A stretch of 64,000 nt of DNA from Streptomyces sp. NBC_00273 (GCF_036178145.1 NZ_CP108067.1:7765001-7829000); one strand, 5' to 3'. Positions 31,793-41,077 are shown, counted from the first letter of the stretch. Notes: generated by a model from the sequence alone, not told the origin. Translations and numbers: made by a program.

Positions 31793-32785
31793 TCAGGCGG
31801 GCTTGCGGGCCCCGGGGCGGGTCTGGGTGAGGGCCGCGCCGGCCAGGACGATCGCGGCGCCGACCGGGGTGTTCCAGTGGAGCTGCTCGCCGAGGACCAG
31901 GACGCCGGCCGTGGTGGCGATGACCGGGATGAAGTAGGTGACCATCTGGGCGGTGGTCGGGCCGACCTCCGTCACCAGCCCGTACTGCATCTGGAGGGCC
32001 ATGCCCGTACCGAGGGCGCCCAGCGCGATCACCGACAGGGTCGGCCAGAGCGGGAACGAGCTCGGGGCCGAGCTGAACGCGGCGCTCGCGAGCGCGAGCT
32101 GGAGCGTGGAGACCATGAGCTGTCCGCCGGTCAGGGCCACCGGGGAGCCGGGGGTCCCGGCCAGCGTGCGCCGGACGTAGATCCAGCCGACGGGGTAGCA
32201 CAGGGACGCCAGCAGGGCGAACGCGGTGCCCTTGGCGTCGACGCCGGAGAAGCCCTGCCAGGCGCCGAGCACGGTCAGGACGCCGAGGAAGCCCAGGCCC
32301 AGCCCGGCGACCCGGCGGCGCGTCGGGCGGTCCTCGGACAGGGCGACCAGCGACAGCGCCATGCCCCACAGCGGCGAGGTGGCGTTGCAGATGCCGGCCA
32401 GACTGGAGGGGATGCTCAGCTCCGCGTACGCGAAGAGCGAGAACGGGGCGGTGTTGAGCAGCAGCGCCGCCACCGTGAGGTGGCCCCAGGTGCGCAGTCC
32501 CCGGGGGAGCGGCTCGCGGCGGACCAGGAGCACGGTGAGGAGGGCGAGCGCGCCGAACAGGACCCGGCCCAGCGCCACCTGGAAGGGCGCGTAGGCCTCC
32601 GTGCCGACCTTGATCAGGAGGAAGCTGAAGCCCCAGACGACCGAGAGGATCGCGAACCGGACCCGCCAGTCCAGGAGGCCGCCCCGGCGCCGGCCGGTGG
32701 TGGAGGCGGCGGCGGTCGTGCTGGGGGAGACCGCGGACGGGGAGGCGGCCGGGAGGGTCGGCCCGGGGGTGGTCGGTGCGCTCAT
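31793..32785 (-). CDS. EamA/DMT family transporter (third)
   Basis: 330 aa. A Ser/Thr/Ala-rich N-terminus of about 35 residues precedes ten helices with two EamA repeats (ILSVVWGFSFLLIKVGTEAY; TYFIPVIATTAGVLVLGEQL). Divergent from the LysR gene at 32860, a classic regulator/exporter arrangement. ATG 32785. Confidence 0.83.
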   Translation of the reverse strand: MSAPTTPGPTLPAASPSAVSPSTTAAASTTGRRRGGLLDWRVRFAILSVVWGFSFLLIKVGTEAYAPFQVALGRVLFGALALLTVLLVRREPLPRGLRTWGHLTVAALLLNTAPFSLFAYAELSIPSSLAGICNATSPLWGMALSLVALSEDRPTRRRVAGLGLGFLGVLTVLGAWQGFSGVDAKGTAFALLASLCYPVGWIYVRRTLAGTPGSPVALTGGQLMVSTLQLALASAAFSSAPSSFPLWPTLSVIALGALGTGMALQMQYGLVTEVGPTTAQMVTYFIPVIATTAGVLVLGEQLHWNTPVGAAIVLAGAALTQTRPGARKPA

Positions 32786-32822
32786 GCCACTTACTGTGCT
32801 CGTATCAACTTCGTAGGACAAG

Positions 32823-32835
32823 CGAGAGTTTCTCG
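32823..32835. promoter_or_regulatory. Small inverted repeat between EamA and LysR genes
   Basis: CGAGA-GTT-TCTCG lies in the 74-nt divergent gap. It is short, but located where a LysR site would control both genes. Confidence 0.3.
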
Positions 32836-32859
32836 TGGTGACGCCGTAGCATTGCTTAC

Positions 32860-33780
32860 ATGTTGAACCTGGAGCGCCTGCGTACCCTGGACGCCCTCGC
32901 CCGCCACGGCTCGGTCAGCGGCGCGGCCGACGGCCTCCACGTCACCACCTCTGCGGTGTCCCAGCAGCTGGCCAAGCTGGAGCGCGAGGTCGGACAGCCG
33001 CTGCTGGCCAGGAACGGGCGCGGGGTCCGGCTCACCGACGCCGGCCGGCTGCTCGCCGATCACGCCGCCCGGATCATCTCCCAGGTGGAGCTCGCCCAGG
33101 CCGACGTCGAGGCCCAGCGGGGCTGCGCCGTCGGCGAGTTGCGGATCGGTGCCTTCCCGACCGCCATGCGCGGGCTGCTGCCCCAGGCCCTGGCCGCGTT
33201 GCGGGCCGGGCATCCGGATCTACGGGTCCGGGTGCGCGAGCAGGAGCCCGAGGAGAGCATGGCGGCCGTCGTGCGCGGGGACCTCGACCTGGCCCTGGCG
33301 ATCGACTGGCACAACAAGCGGATGCCGGTGCCCGCCGAGCTGACCCGGACCCACCTGCTGGACGACACCGTCGACATCGCGGTCCCGGCCGGCCATCGGC
33401 TGGCCGACCGGACCGCGAGCTCCGGGAAGTCCGGGATCTCCCTCGCCGAATTCGGAGACGACGACTGGATCTCCTGGAACGAGGGGCAGTTCTGCTACGA
33501 GTGGCTGGTCTTCAGCCTGCGCGGTACGGGCATCGAGCCGCGCATCGCCCACATCGCCGAGGAGCACCACACCCAGCTGGCCTTCGTGGAGGCCGGACTC
33601 GGCGTGTGCGTGGCACCGAAGCTGGGCCGCGGCCCGGTGCCGCCGGGCGTGCGGCTGCTGCCGGTCGGCGACAGCGTACGCCGCCACGTGTACGCCGTCT
33701 GGCGCGCGGACGCCGACCGCCGGCCCTCCATCCGGGCCGCGGTCGACGCGCTGCGACAGGCGGCCGCCGGCCTCCGGTAG
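32860..33780 (+). CDS. LysR-family transcriptional regulator
   Basis: 306 aa with an N-terminal LysR helix-turn-helix (LARHGSVSGAADGLHVTTSAVSQQLAKLE in parts) and a substrate-binding domain (LALAIDWHN, FVEAGLGVCVAP). Probably regulates the divergent EamA transporter. Confidence 0.87.
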   Translation: MLNLERLRTLDALARHGSVSGAADGLHVTTSAVSQQLAKLEREVGQPLLARNGRGVRLTDAGRLLADHAARIISQVELAQADVEAQRGCAVGELRIGAFPTAMRGLLPQALAALRAGHPDLRVRVREQEPEESMAAVVRGDLDLALAIDWHNKRMPVPAELTRTHLLDDTVDIAVPAGHRLADRTASSGKSGISLAEFGDDDWISWNEGQFCYEWLVFSLRGTGIEPRIAHIAEEHHTQLAFVEAGLGVCVAPKLGRGPVPPGVRLLPVGDSVRRHVYAVWRADADRRPSIRAAVDALRQAAAGLR

Positions 33781-33809
33781 GTCCGCCGCTCCGCGGCCCG
33801 AGGCACCCC

Positions 33810-34289
33810 CTACAGCTTGCGGAAGTCCCAGGAGACGATCGAGTCGGGCGTCAGTCGGATCCAGGCGTGCCGCCCGTCGTGCGGCATCTCCTCGATGCCG
33901 AAGTTCTTGACCGGGAAGATCCGCTCGGCCTCCGCGAGCTCGGGGCAGGGCTCGCCCGTCCGCGGGGCTTCGCCCACGAAGACGGCGCTGCCAGACAGCT
34001 CCACCCCGCGCAGCTCGTCGTACGACTCGCCGGAGTCCACGACCACCGAGATCCGCGGATCCCTGCTCAGGTCGGACCAGCGGCGGCTGCGCGTGATCGA
34101 GTACAGCCACAGCGAGCTGCCGTCCCACGCGAACCACAGGGCGCCCACGTGCGGGCGCCCGTCGGGGGAGACCGTCGCAACCCGGCAGGTCTTCTGCTCG
34201 CGCAAGAAGGAGTCCACTTCCGCGTCGCTCATCATGATGCGCCGGCCCCGCCGCTGCGAGGTTCCGGTTCGTGCCCCGTCCACGTCCAT
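33810..34289 (-). CDS. PPOX-class F420/flavin-dependent protein
   Basis: 159 aa split-barrel protein: REQKTCRVATVSPDGRPHVGALWFAWDGSSLW, SRRWSDLSRDPRISVVVDSGE and final WDFRKL. Members bind FMN, F420 or haem; which one cannot be told here. It ends 30 nt from the converging LysR gene. Confidence 0.77.
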   Translation of the reverse strand: MDVDGARTGTSQRRGRRIMMSDAEVDSFLREQKTCRVATVSPDGRPHVGALWFAWDGSSLWLYSITRSRRWSDLSRDPRISVVVDSGESYDELRGVELSGSAVFVGEAPRTGEPCPELAEAERIFPVKNFGIEEMPHDGRHAWIRLTPDSIVSWDFRKL

Positions 34290-34365
34290 CCGTCCTGCAC
34301 CCCTTCACATCTGACTATGTGTCAGGAATCATGAGGGGTCTTCCGTCGCCACGCCAGGGGGAGCC

Positions 34366-35004
34366 ATGCCGGATCTCGATCCCGCCACCACCGCGCTGCT
34401 CACCGTCGAGTGCCAGAACGGTGTCGTCGGCGAGGAGAGCGCGCTGCCCGAGCTGGCGAAGGAGGCACGGGACTCGGGGATGTTGGAACGGGTGGCCGCG
34501 CTCGTCGAAGCCGCGCGCGGGGCCGGCGTCCAGGTGCTGCACGCGGTCGCCGAGCGACGTGCCGACGGGCTCGGCGCGAACACCAACGCCCGGCTGTTCC
34601 GGGCCGCGGAGCGGCTGCCCGTGCGCCAGCTGACCGGGAGCCGTGCGGTGGAGGTTGCCGCGCCCATCGTCGTCGCCGACCAGGACCTGGTGGTCCGCCG
34701 GCTGCACGGGCTCTCCCCGATGGCCGGTACCGATCTCGACCCCTTGCTGCGCAATCTCGGCATCCGCACCCTCGTCGTCACCGGGGTCTCCTCCAACATC
34801 GCCATCCCGAACACCGTCTTCGACGCCGTCAACCTCGGTTACCGGGTGGTGGTCCCGGCGGACGCCATCGCCGGGGTGCCCGCCTCCTGCACCGCAGAGG
34901 TGATCCGCAACTCCCTCGCGCTGGTCGCGGCCGTCACCACCGCCGAAGAGCTCCTCGGTCAGTGGGCTCCCACGACCACGCTAGGAGACGACGGCCGGTC
35001 GTAG
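34366..35004 (+). CDS. Isochorismatase-fold protein with altered catalytic triad
   Basis: 212 aa of the cysteine hydrolase fold. All three catalytic positions look changed: the N-terminal Asp is Glu (LLTVECQNG), the Lys is Arg (VVRRLHGLSP), and the Cys is Ala (VVTGVSSNIAIPNT instead of TGVxTNxCV). It may be a non-catalytic or differently acting subfamily. The 3' end overlaps the converging aminotransferase by 24 nt, marking the edge of the biosynthetic cluster. Confidence 0.78.
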   Translation: MPDLDPATTALLTVECQNGVVGEESALPELAKEARDSGMLERVAALVEAARGAGVQVLHAVAERRADGLGANTNARLFRAAERLPVRQLTGSRAVEVAAPIVVADQDLVVRRLHGLSPMAGTDLDPLLRNLGIRTLVVTGVSSNIAIPNTVFDAVNLGYRVVVPADAIAGVPASCTAEVIRNSLALVAAVTTAEELLGQWAPTTTLGDDGRS

Positions 35005-36285
35005 GGCGGACACCACGCTCGCGAACGTCTGCGCGGCGAACTCCGCCTCCTCCGTGGACATCGTCAGAGGAGGCATCAGCACGACGGTGTCGGGCGTGTA
35101 GTGGATCAGCAAACCCCGGCGCCGGCACGCCGACTCCAGATGGCTCCGGGCCTGCATCGAGAGCGGATTGCCGGCCTCGTCCACGAGGTCGATCGCCACG
35201 TACGCGCCGACGGCCCGCACACCCCCGAACGTCGGCACCCCCGTGAGCAGCCCGTCCAGCCGATCGCGAAGGAGCTCGCCGAGCACCCGGCCGCGGGCGA
35301 CCAGATCCTCCGAGGCGTATGCACGGATGGTGGCGAGCGCCGCGGCGCAGGCGACCGGGTGGCCGTCCGTGGTCGACGCATGGGCGAACACCGTACTGCT
35401 GGTGCCGAACGCCTGGTAGATCCGGTCCGTCGCCAGGACGGCCCCCAGCGCCGAGTAGCCGGCGGTGATGCCCTTCGCTAGGCACATGATGTCCGGCGAG
35501 ACGCCGGAGATGTCGGCCGCGAACATCTCTCCCATCCGCCCGAACCCCGTGAACGCCTCATCGAAGATCAGCAGGATGTCGTTCTTCGTGCAGTACTCGC
35601 GTGCGGCGCGTAGGTACGCGTCGGGGAGGGGCTGTCCGTTCCTGCCCTTCACCGGCTCGAGGATCACCGCCGCGATGCGCTCCGGCCCCAGCGCATCCAG
35701 CTGACCGGCGAACTCGGCGCCGGAGCTGTCGGTCGGCTCCGGAACATGGCAGAACCCTTCCGGCATCGGACCGAAGAGCCAGTGCATCATGCGCTGCCCG
35801 CTCGCCGCCATGGCTGCCATCGGACTGCCGTGGTAGCTGTCGCGGAGGCCTACGACGAGCCGTTTGGCCGGCCGGCCGCTGTTCCGGTGGTAGGAGCGGG
35901 CCATCAGGATCGCGCTCTCGACCGCCGCGCCGCCCGTGTGGCAGAACCGCACCCGGTCGAGGCCCGGAGGGGCGATGTCGGTGAGTGCCCGCGCCAGTTC
36001 GACGACCACGGGAGCAGGCAGTTCCCACCGCACCATGCAGACGTAGGGCAGCTCGCGCGCCTGCCGGCTCATCGCTTCCACGACGTCGGTCCGGCCGTAG
36101 CCGAGCACCATGTTGCCCACCCCGGCGCGGGCGTCGAGGGCGCGGTGTCCCGAAGCGTCGATCAGCCAGGACCCCTCGCCCTTGACCCAGAGGTCCTGGG
36201 GCCCGCTCTGGTCGAGGATCGTGGACGTGGGCACCGTCCCGTGCCAGAGGGCGTACGTTCCGTGGTCCCATGTGCTCGGCGTCAT
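34981..36285 (-). CDS. Class III PLP-dependent aminotransferase
   Basis: 434 aa, full length for the omega-aminotransferase/glutamate-1-semialdehyde aminomutase family. FDEAFTGFGR carries the PLP-ring aspartate (Asp242), and Lys271 in CLAKGITAGY is the Schiff-base lysine. ATG 36285 follows GGGAGG; longer starts run into the upstream gene. Last gene of the halogenase operon, 23 nt after the KAS III-like gene. It probably moves an amino group on the chlorinated or chain-extended intermediate; substrate unknown. Confidence 0.85.
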   Translation of the reverse strand: MTPSTWDHGTYALWHGTVPTSTILDQSGPQDLWVKGEGSWLIDASGHRALDARAGVGNMVLGYGRTDVVEAMSRQARELPYVCMVRWELPAPVVVELARALTDIAPPGLDRVRFCHTGGAAVESAILMARSYHRNSGRPAKRLVVGLRDSYHGSPMAAMAASGQRMMHWLFGPMPEGFCHVPEPTDSSGAEFAGQLDALGPERIAAVILEPVKGRNGQPLPDAYLRAAREYCTKNDILLIFDEAFTGFGRMGEMFAADISGVSPDIMCLAKGITAGYSALGAVLATDRIYQAFGTSSTVFAHASTTDGHPVACAAALATIRAYASEDLVARGRVLGELLRDRLDGLLTGVPTFGGVRAVGAYVAIDLVDEAGNPLSMQARSHLESACRRRGLLIHYTPDTVVLMPPLTMSTEEAEFAAQTFASVVSALRPAVVS

Positions 36286-36308
36286 GGCCGTGCCTCCCCG
36301 GTTCCGCG

Positions 36309-37322
36309 TTACTTCTCGGGCGCCTGGACCACGGCACACGTGAACGTGTATCCGCCGGTGCCCTGGATGAGCATTCCGTACTCGCCGGGGTTCAGGCTGT
36401 CCTCGATGTCCACCAGGTTCGCCAGGAAGTCTCCGGCGCCGAGGCAGCCGGTCCCGTACTCGACGTAGCGGGGATCGCCTCCTATCAGCTCACTGATCGC
36501 GGGCTTGAACATGCCCTCGCGCATCGTCCGGGTGAGACGCGGCAGCGCGATGCTGCTGAGGTCCCCGGGCTCGATGCCCGCCGTGCGCAGAGCCCGCCGG
36601 ATGAGATCGTGGAGTTTGGGAACGCCGAGCTTGACCATCCGCGCCGCCGCACCGGACTCCCTGAACTCCTTGTTGGCGGGACGGAGATCGATCGGAGCGC
36701 CGTGCCCCAGCGGAACGGAGGTGAACTCGGCACTCCCGCGGAGCTGGACCTCCCACTCGGAGTCCGTCACCATCTCCAGCGCACGGAGATGGAGGAAGTC
36801 GTCGCCCCCTCCCGTCCGGCCGAGCAGGACCGCCGTCGCCGAGTCCGAGTAGGCCGCGTCGTCGTCCGACGACCACCGATCGAACCCCGGTCCGGAGAAC
36901 CGGTCTCCGCTCGTGACGAGAACCGTGCTCGTGGAAGGGGTGGAGCCCAACCACTTGGCCGCGATCTGCAGGGCCACGGCGCCACCGTTGCAGAGCTGCT
37001 GGACATTGATGGGAAGCCCGTCGACGATCCCGGCCTGATACGCGACGTAGTGCGCCGGCGACCACATGTCGAATCCCTGGTGGTAACTGAACGAATGGAT
37101 CAGGCAGCCTATGGAGTTCGGCTCGATCCCACCCTTCTCCAGGGTGCTCTTGGCGGCCAGCACGGCCATCTGGGGCGGCGCGATGTCGTCCGGAGCGACG
37201 TGCAGTTCCGAAACACCGATGCGCTCGATATCCGCTGGGGTGAGCTCGCCGTCAGCGGGACCTTCCTTGCCCGGCGGAAGCCAGAGGGTCGCTGCCTTGA
37301 TGCTCAAGCCGGTCGATGTCAC
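36309..37322 (-). CDS. KAS III-like (CerJ-type) thiolase-fold enzyme with altered active site
   Basis: 337 aa thiolase-fold protein. The nucleophile Cys111 is in NVQQLCNGGAVAL, and the usual late glycine-rich loop appears as YGTGCLGAGD, with Cys where many relatives have His. The His of the H-x-x-N region is absent: the aligned segment reads IALPRLTRTM. CerJ-like members use acyl carrier substrates for acyl transfer rather than chain extension. The GTG start overlaps the adenylation gene stop (GTGA). It may offload or transfer the carrier-bound chlorinated amino acid. Confidence 0.75.
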   Translation of the reverse strand: MTSTGLSIKAATLWLPPGKEGPADGELTPADIERIGVSELHVAPDDIAPPQMAVLAAKSTLEKGGIEPNSIGCLIHSFSYHQGFDMWSPAHYVAYQAGIVDGLPINVQQLCNGGAVALQIAAKWLGSTPSTSTVLVTSGDRFSGPGFDRWSSDDDAAYSDSATAVLLGRTGGGDDFLHLRALEMVTDSEWEVQLRGSAEFTSVPLGHGAPIDLRPANKEFRESGAAARMVKLGVPKLHDLIRRALRTAGIEPGDLSSIALPRLTRTMREGMFKPAISELIGGDPRYVEYGTGCLGAGDFLANLVDIEDSLNPGEYGMLIQGTGGYTFTCAVVQAPEK

Positions 37323-38920
37323 TGGATCCGTGCCCTTCTCTCGTCTGCATTCGGGGTGTTGATGGCTGACAGGAGCGCCTTCCGGTCCACCTTGCCCGAG
37401 CCCGTCAGCGGCAGGCCGTCACGCACATGAATCTCTCCGGGCAGCATGTAGCGGGGAACCTTGGTGGCCAGGTGGTCGTGGCACGCCTGGGGTGTGCAAT
37501 CCGCGTCGGCCGGCACCACGAAGGCCACCACGACCTTCTCGCCGGATTCCTTCTCGGTCGTGGTGACGTAACTCTGCTTGACGTACGGCACTTCGTTCAT
37601 GAAGTGCGTGATCTCGCCGAGTTCGATCCGGAAGCCATTGACCTTCACCTGGTCGTCCAGGCGACCCTGGAAGACGACGTTGCCGTCTTCTCGGCAGAAC
37701 CCGCGGTCTCCCGTGTGATAGAGGACGATCTTTTCGCCGTCGATGTCGTACTCGACGTACTTCTCCGTGGTCAGCTCGGGCATTCCCAGATAGCCCGGAG
37801 ACAGTCCGGGGCCGCCCAGGCACACTTCGCCGGCCTCGCCGGGCGCGCACAGCCTGCCGTCCGAGACGACGTACAGGAGCGTATTCTGAATGGGCGATCC
37901 GATCGGCAGCGCGGATTGGCCCTGGACCGAACTGCGAACCGGATAGTACGTGGCGAACACGGAACACTCGGTCGGCCCGTAGACGCTGACGACCTTGCCG
38001 TCCCCGTAGTGGTCCCGTGCTCGTTCGATGTGCCCCAAGGAATGCGCTTCGCCGCCCGTGAGGATCGTCCGCACGCTGTTGAGCGTGCCAGGGGCTTCAT
38101 CCACGATCACATTGAACAGAGCCGTCGTCACGAAGAGCACGGTGACGCCGTTCTGCTCCACGACGCGCTTCAGCTCCGAGAGCCGGACGTGGTCGGACGG
38201 GTAGAGCACGCATGTCCCGCCGTTCAGCAGCGCTCCCCAGATCTCGAAGGCCGCCGCGTCGAAGTACACCGAGGCCAGCTGCGGGATGACGGCGTCCGCG
38301 TCGAGGGGGGCGAAAGTGGCGTCGGACACCAGCCGGACGACGCCCCGATGCCGGATCGGAACGCCTTTGGGGGATCCCGTCGAGCCCGACGTGAAGACGA
38401 TGTAGGCGAGGGAGTCCGGATCGACCCGCAAGGGCGGGTCCTTCTCGTCCGAGTCCAGCGTCCGCAGTTCGACGGGTACGACCCGCGCCCCCGCGAAACG
38501 CACCGTCAGCTCGTCGGGCGCGTCGGTCAGCAGGGCCGAGCAACTCGCCTGGTCGAAGATTCTCCTCAGCCGTTCATCCGGCCAGGTGCGATCGAACGGA
38601 AGGTACGTGGCGCCGCATTTGATGATCGCCAGCATGGCGACGATCATCTCCGGTGAGCGCTTGACGGACAGTCCCACGACGTGACCGGGTTCCACTCCGG
38701 CCGTGCGGAGCCGCACGCTCAGGCTGTTCGCAAGGCCGTTGAGCTCGCGGTACGTGAACCTCCGCTCCCCGTGGACGACCGCGACGGACCCCGGACGACG
38801 GCCGGCAGCGGCCTCGAAGAGCTCCTTCAGGCTCTCTGCCGGATACGCGGAACCGGTCCGGTTGATCTTCCGATGAATAGAGAGAGCCTCTTCCGAAACG
38901 GCGATCTTATTCATCCACAT
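37319..38920 (-). CDS. Stand-alone amino acid adenylation enzyme (NRPS A domain)
   Basis: 533 aa, a single A domain without fused carrier. Core motifs are intact: FTSGSTGSPKGV, YGPTE, GDRGF and PLTGSGKVDRKAL with the catalytic lysine. My alignment to the GrsA pocket gives code D-A-F-F-L-G-V-V-F-K, typical of branched aliphatic amino acids (Ile/Val-like), with moderate certainty. It should load the adjacent stand-alone carrier, as CytC1 does. It overlaps the thioesterase gene and the KAS III gene, so translation is coupled. Starts 38920 or 38914. Confidence 0.88.
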   Translation of the reverse strand: MWMNKIAVSEEALSIHRKINRTGSAYPAESLKELFEAAAGRRPGSVAVVHGERRFTYRELNGLANSLSVRLRTAGVEPGHVVGLSVKRSPEMIVAMLAIIKCGATYLPFDRTWPDERLRRIFDQASCSALLTDAPDELTVRFAGARVVPVELRTLDSDEKDPPLRVDPDSLAYIVFTSGSTGSPKGVPIRHRGVVRLVSDATFAPLDADAVIPQLASVYFDAAAFEIWGALLNGGTCVLYPSDHVRLSELKRVVEQNGVTVLFVTTALFNVIVDEAPGTLNSVRTILTGGEAHSLGHIERARDHYGDGKVVSVYGPTECSVFATYYPVRSSVQGQSALPIGSPIQNTLLYVVSDGRLCAPGEAGEVCLGGPGLSPGYLGMPELTTEKYVEYDIDGEKIVLYHTGDRGFCREDGNVVFQGRLDDQVKVNGFRIELGEITHFMNEVPYVKQSYVTTTEKESGEKVVVAFVVPADADCTPQACHDHLATKVPRYMLPGEIHVRDGLPLTGSGKVDRKALLSAINTPNADERRARIQ

Positions 38921-39668
38921 TCCTCAGACGTGTGTTGACGATTCTTGTCACGTGCTCCGGGTGGCTGTCCACGAAGAAATGTCCGCCAGGAACTTCGACC
39001 AGCTCGCAACCTTGCGTGGTGAACGCCCGCCAGCCGTGCATCGTTCTCCAGCTGTCAATCGCATCATCGATGCTGTATATGGCGGTGATGGGAACGTCCA
39101 CACCCGAGCTGTGGCGGTGATCCCATGTCTCGGCGAGCTGGATTTCGCTGCGCACCGTCGGAAGGAGCAGCCGCAACAGCTTCTCCTGGACGAAGAGTTC
39201 CGCCGGCGTGCCGCCCATCTCAGCCACCGCATTCCGGAAATCCCTCTCCGTCATCCGGTGCATGTAGGGGCGCCTCTGCGGCACGTCCGGGCTCCGGCAG
39301 CCGGAGACGAAGAGCCGGCGCGTCATTCCGGGGTACGCGGCCGAGGCCAGGTGGGACAGCTCGTAAGCCAGCCGTCCACCGAAGCTGTGACCGAAGAAGG
39401 CGTGGCGGCGGTTCAGGTACGGCGAAAGTGCCTCGAAGACGTCGTCCACCAGGGGATCCCACCGCTCGTAGCGCGGCTCCGTGAGACGACGTCCCCGGCC
39501 GGGCAGCACGACGCACAACACCTCGACGTCGTCCGCGATCCCGTCGCACCAGGCGCGGAAGGTCTCGGGGCTCCCGCCCGCGTAGGGAAAGCAGAACAGC
39601 GTGCTGGCCGGCTCGGCCACCGCCTTGAGGGTCATCACCCACTTGTCGTGCGCCGCCGCCACGCCCAC
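38907..39668 (-). CDS. Type II thioesterase
   Basis: 253 aa alpha/beta hydrolase of the NRPS/PKS editing type: FCFPYAGGSP oxyanion region, nucleophile in GHSFGG, and a final GGHFF histidine. It may release the chlorinated amino acid from the carrier (as CytC4/CmaE-type partners do) or edit misloaded carriers. GTG start 4 nt after the carrier-protein stop. Confidence 0.87.
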   Translation of the reverse strand: MGVAAAHDKWVMTLKAVAEPASTLFCFPYAGGSPETFRAWCDGIADDVEVLCVVLPGRGRRLTEPRYERWDPLVDDVFEALSPYLNRRHAFFGHSFGGRLAYELSHLASAAYPGMTRRLFVSGCRSPDVPQRRPYMHRMTERDFRNAVAEMGGTPAELFVQEKLLRLLLPTVRSEIQLAETWDHRHSSGVDVPITAIYSIDDAIDSWRTMHGWRAFTTQGCELVEVPGGHFFVDSHPEHVTRIVNTRLRNVDE

Positions 39669-39672
39669 CCTG

Positions 39673-39948
39673 CTAGTCCGACACCGGGCCGGCGTGCTTG
39701 CCGTTCCGCTGGATGCTGGCCACGATGTCCGAGATCCGGCTCGTGGTGAACAGCTCGTCCGCGGGAAGCGAGTCGTCGCCGAACTCCCGCTCCGCCCGCT
39801 CGATGAGCTTCACCGCGGTGAGCGACGTGCCTCCGGCTTCGAAGAAGTCGTCTGCGCCGTCCGTCACCCGCAGGCCGAGCTGCTTGCACTCGTCGATGAC
39901 CCACGCCTGCAGTGTTTCTGGTGCCATGCGGTTGTCCGTCTCGCTCAT
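39673..39948 (-). CDS. Stand-alone peptidyl carrier protein
   Basis: 91 aa. The 4'-phosphopantetheine serine is Ser42 in DDFFEAGGTSLTAVKL. It lies between halogenase and thioesterase, so it is the probable platform for halogenation. AGGAGA precedes the ATG. Confidence 0.9.
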   Translation of the reverse strand: MSETDNRMAPETLQAWVIDECKQLGLRVTDGADDFFEAGGTSLTAVKLIERAEREFGDDSLPADELFTTSRISDIVASIQRNGKHAGPVSD

Positions 39949-39960
39949 GTGTCGTCTCTC

Positions 39961-40908
39961 CTAGTGCACGGGGAAGCGGAATCCATTGACGGTGCTGTCG
40001 ACAAAACGGTTGTGGTGATACCGGTCCGCACCGGACACCAGCACATTGCCGAACTTCTCAAGGCTGGCCCGCGCTCCGAATTCGTGGAGCTCGTCGGAGA
40101 ACGGGTAGACCTTGACCTGGGTCGGAAGGTAACGGGAGGCGAATCCGAGACGCATCTGGTCTGTCTTTCCGCTGTGCGGATGAGATGCGTGCATGAGCGT
40201 GGACCAGAAGAGGATGAACTGCCCGCGGCGCATGACCTGGGAGACGGCCTTGGACTCGTCGGGGGTCCAGTTCGGGTCCTTCTGCAGCTGCCGGTAGTCG
40301 TAGCCGAAGAGCCCTCGCTTGACGCCGTCCTTCTCCACGTTGTTGATGACGTCCGGGTTGTATTCCATGATCTTGGACTCGTCGTAGTTCATCGACGTGT
40401 GAGTGCCCGGGATGAACTGGAGGCAGCCGTTGTCGACCGATGCCTCGGTGAAGGCGGTCCAGGCCGTGATGGTTCCTCCGAACTCCGCGTCCTCCGGCCA
40501 CACGATGTGCGGGTGCTTCGCACCGTCGACGCTGGAGAAGTTGTCCGCCTGGTGCCAGTCCGTGCCCTCGTCCCCGGGGTACTTGGGGAAGAGCTCGGTA
40601 CGCCAGCAGAGCGTGTCGGGTCCGAGGATGCTCGACACCCGGTCCACGATCTCCGGACGCGTGATGTGTTCGGCCAGGAAGTCGACATCGAGATGGCGGT
40701 CGTAACTGGCCGCCAGGTTCGTGTTGCCGGATTCCGTCTGCCCCTCGCTGTAGATCGACGTCTTGGTACGGAGCAGCTTCGGCCTGACCGCCTTGAAGTG
40801 TCCTTCCATCTCATCTTCTGTGTACAGATCGAAGGGGCCGATGTAGCCGTCGCGGGCGAACTGTTCAAGCTCCTCGGCGCTCAGTGCGAACGCTTTTGTG
40901 CGAGCCAT
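39961..40908 (-). CDS. SyrB2/CytC3-type Fe(II)/2-oxoglutarate amino acid halogenase
   Basis: 315 aa, the size of SyrB2 (310 aa), and very similar over its whole length. The facial-triad carboxylate is replaced by alanine: H119-Q120-A121 in GTDWHQAD, with distal His240 ([12 protein letters not shown]) and 2-oxoglutarate-binding Arg253. The Ala vacates a site for chloride and is the hallmark of aliphatic halogenases. It acts on aminoacyl-S-carrier protein. GAGGAG upstream supports ATG 40908; first gene of the operon. Confidence 0.93.
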   Translation of the reverse strand: MARTKAFALSAEELEQFARDGYIGPFDLYTEDEMEGHFKAVRPKLLRTKTSIYSEGQTESGNTNLAASYDRHLDVDFLAEHITRPEIVDRVSSILGPDTLCWRTELFPKYPGDEGTDWHQADNFSSVDGAKHPHIVWPEDAEFGGTITAWTAFTEASVDNGCLQFIPGTHTSMNYDESKIMEYNPDVINNVEKDGVKRGLFGYDYRQLQKDPNWTPDESKAVSQVMRRGQFILFWSTLMHASHPHSGKTDQMRLGFASRYLPTQVKVYPFSDELHEFGARASLEKFGNVLVSGADRYHHNRFVDSTVNGFRFPVH

Positions 40909-41077
40909 TGATTCTCCTCGATCCTCATCGCGCTCGAAGACGTCGCTTGGAGCGGAACACGTCTGGATTTTCAGGTGCCGGCGGCTCGTTGGCCAGTGCA
41001 CTGCCCGGAATCGCGCTTCAGGATTTCTCATCGGGCTTCCAGGCGATCACGTTATCTGCCGACGTGGTATTCGCGCG

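Noticed and set aside
29490..31937. 815-codon plus frame over the PPOX and MocR genes
   Set aside because: Gly/Arg-rich shadow running across genes with clear domains on the other frame or strand.
39961..40908. Ordinary phytanoyl-CoA hydroxylase
   Set aside because: The H-Q-A motif and near full-length similarity to SyrB2 favour a halogenase.
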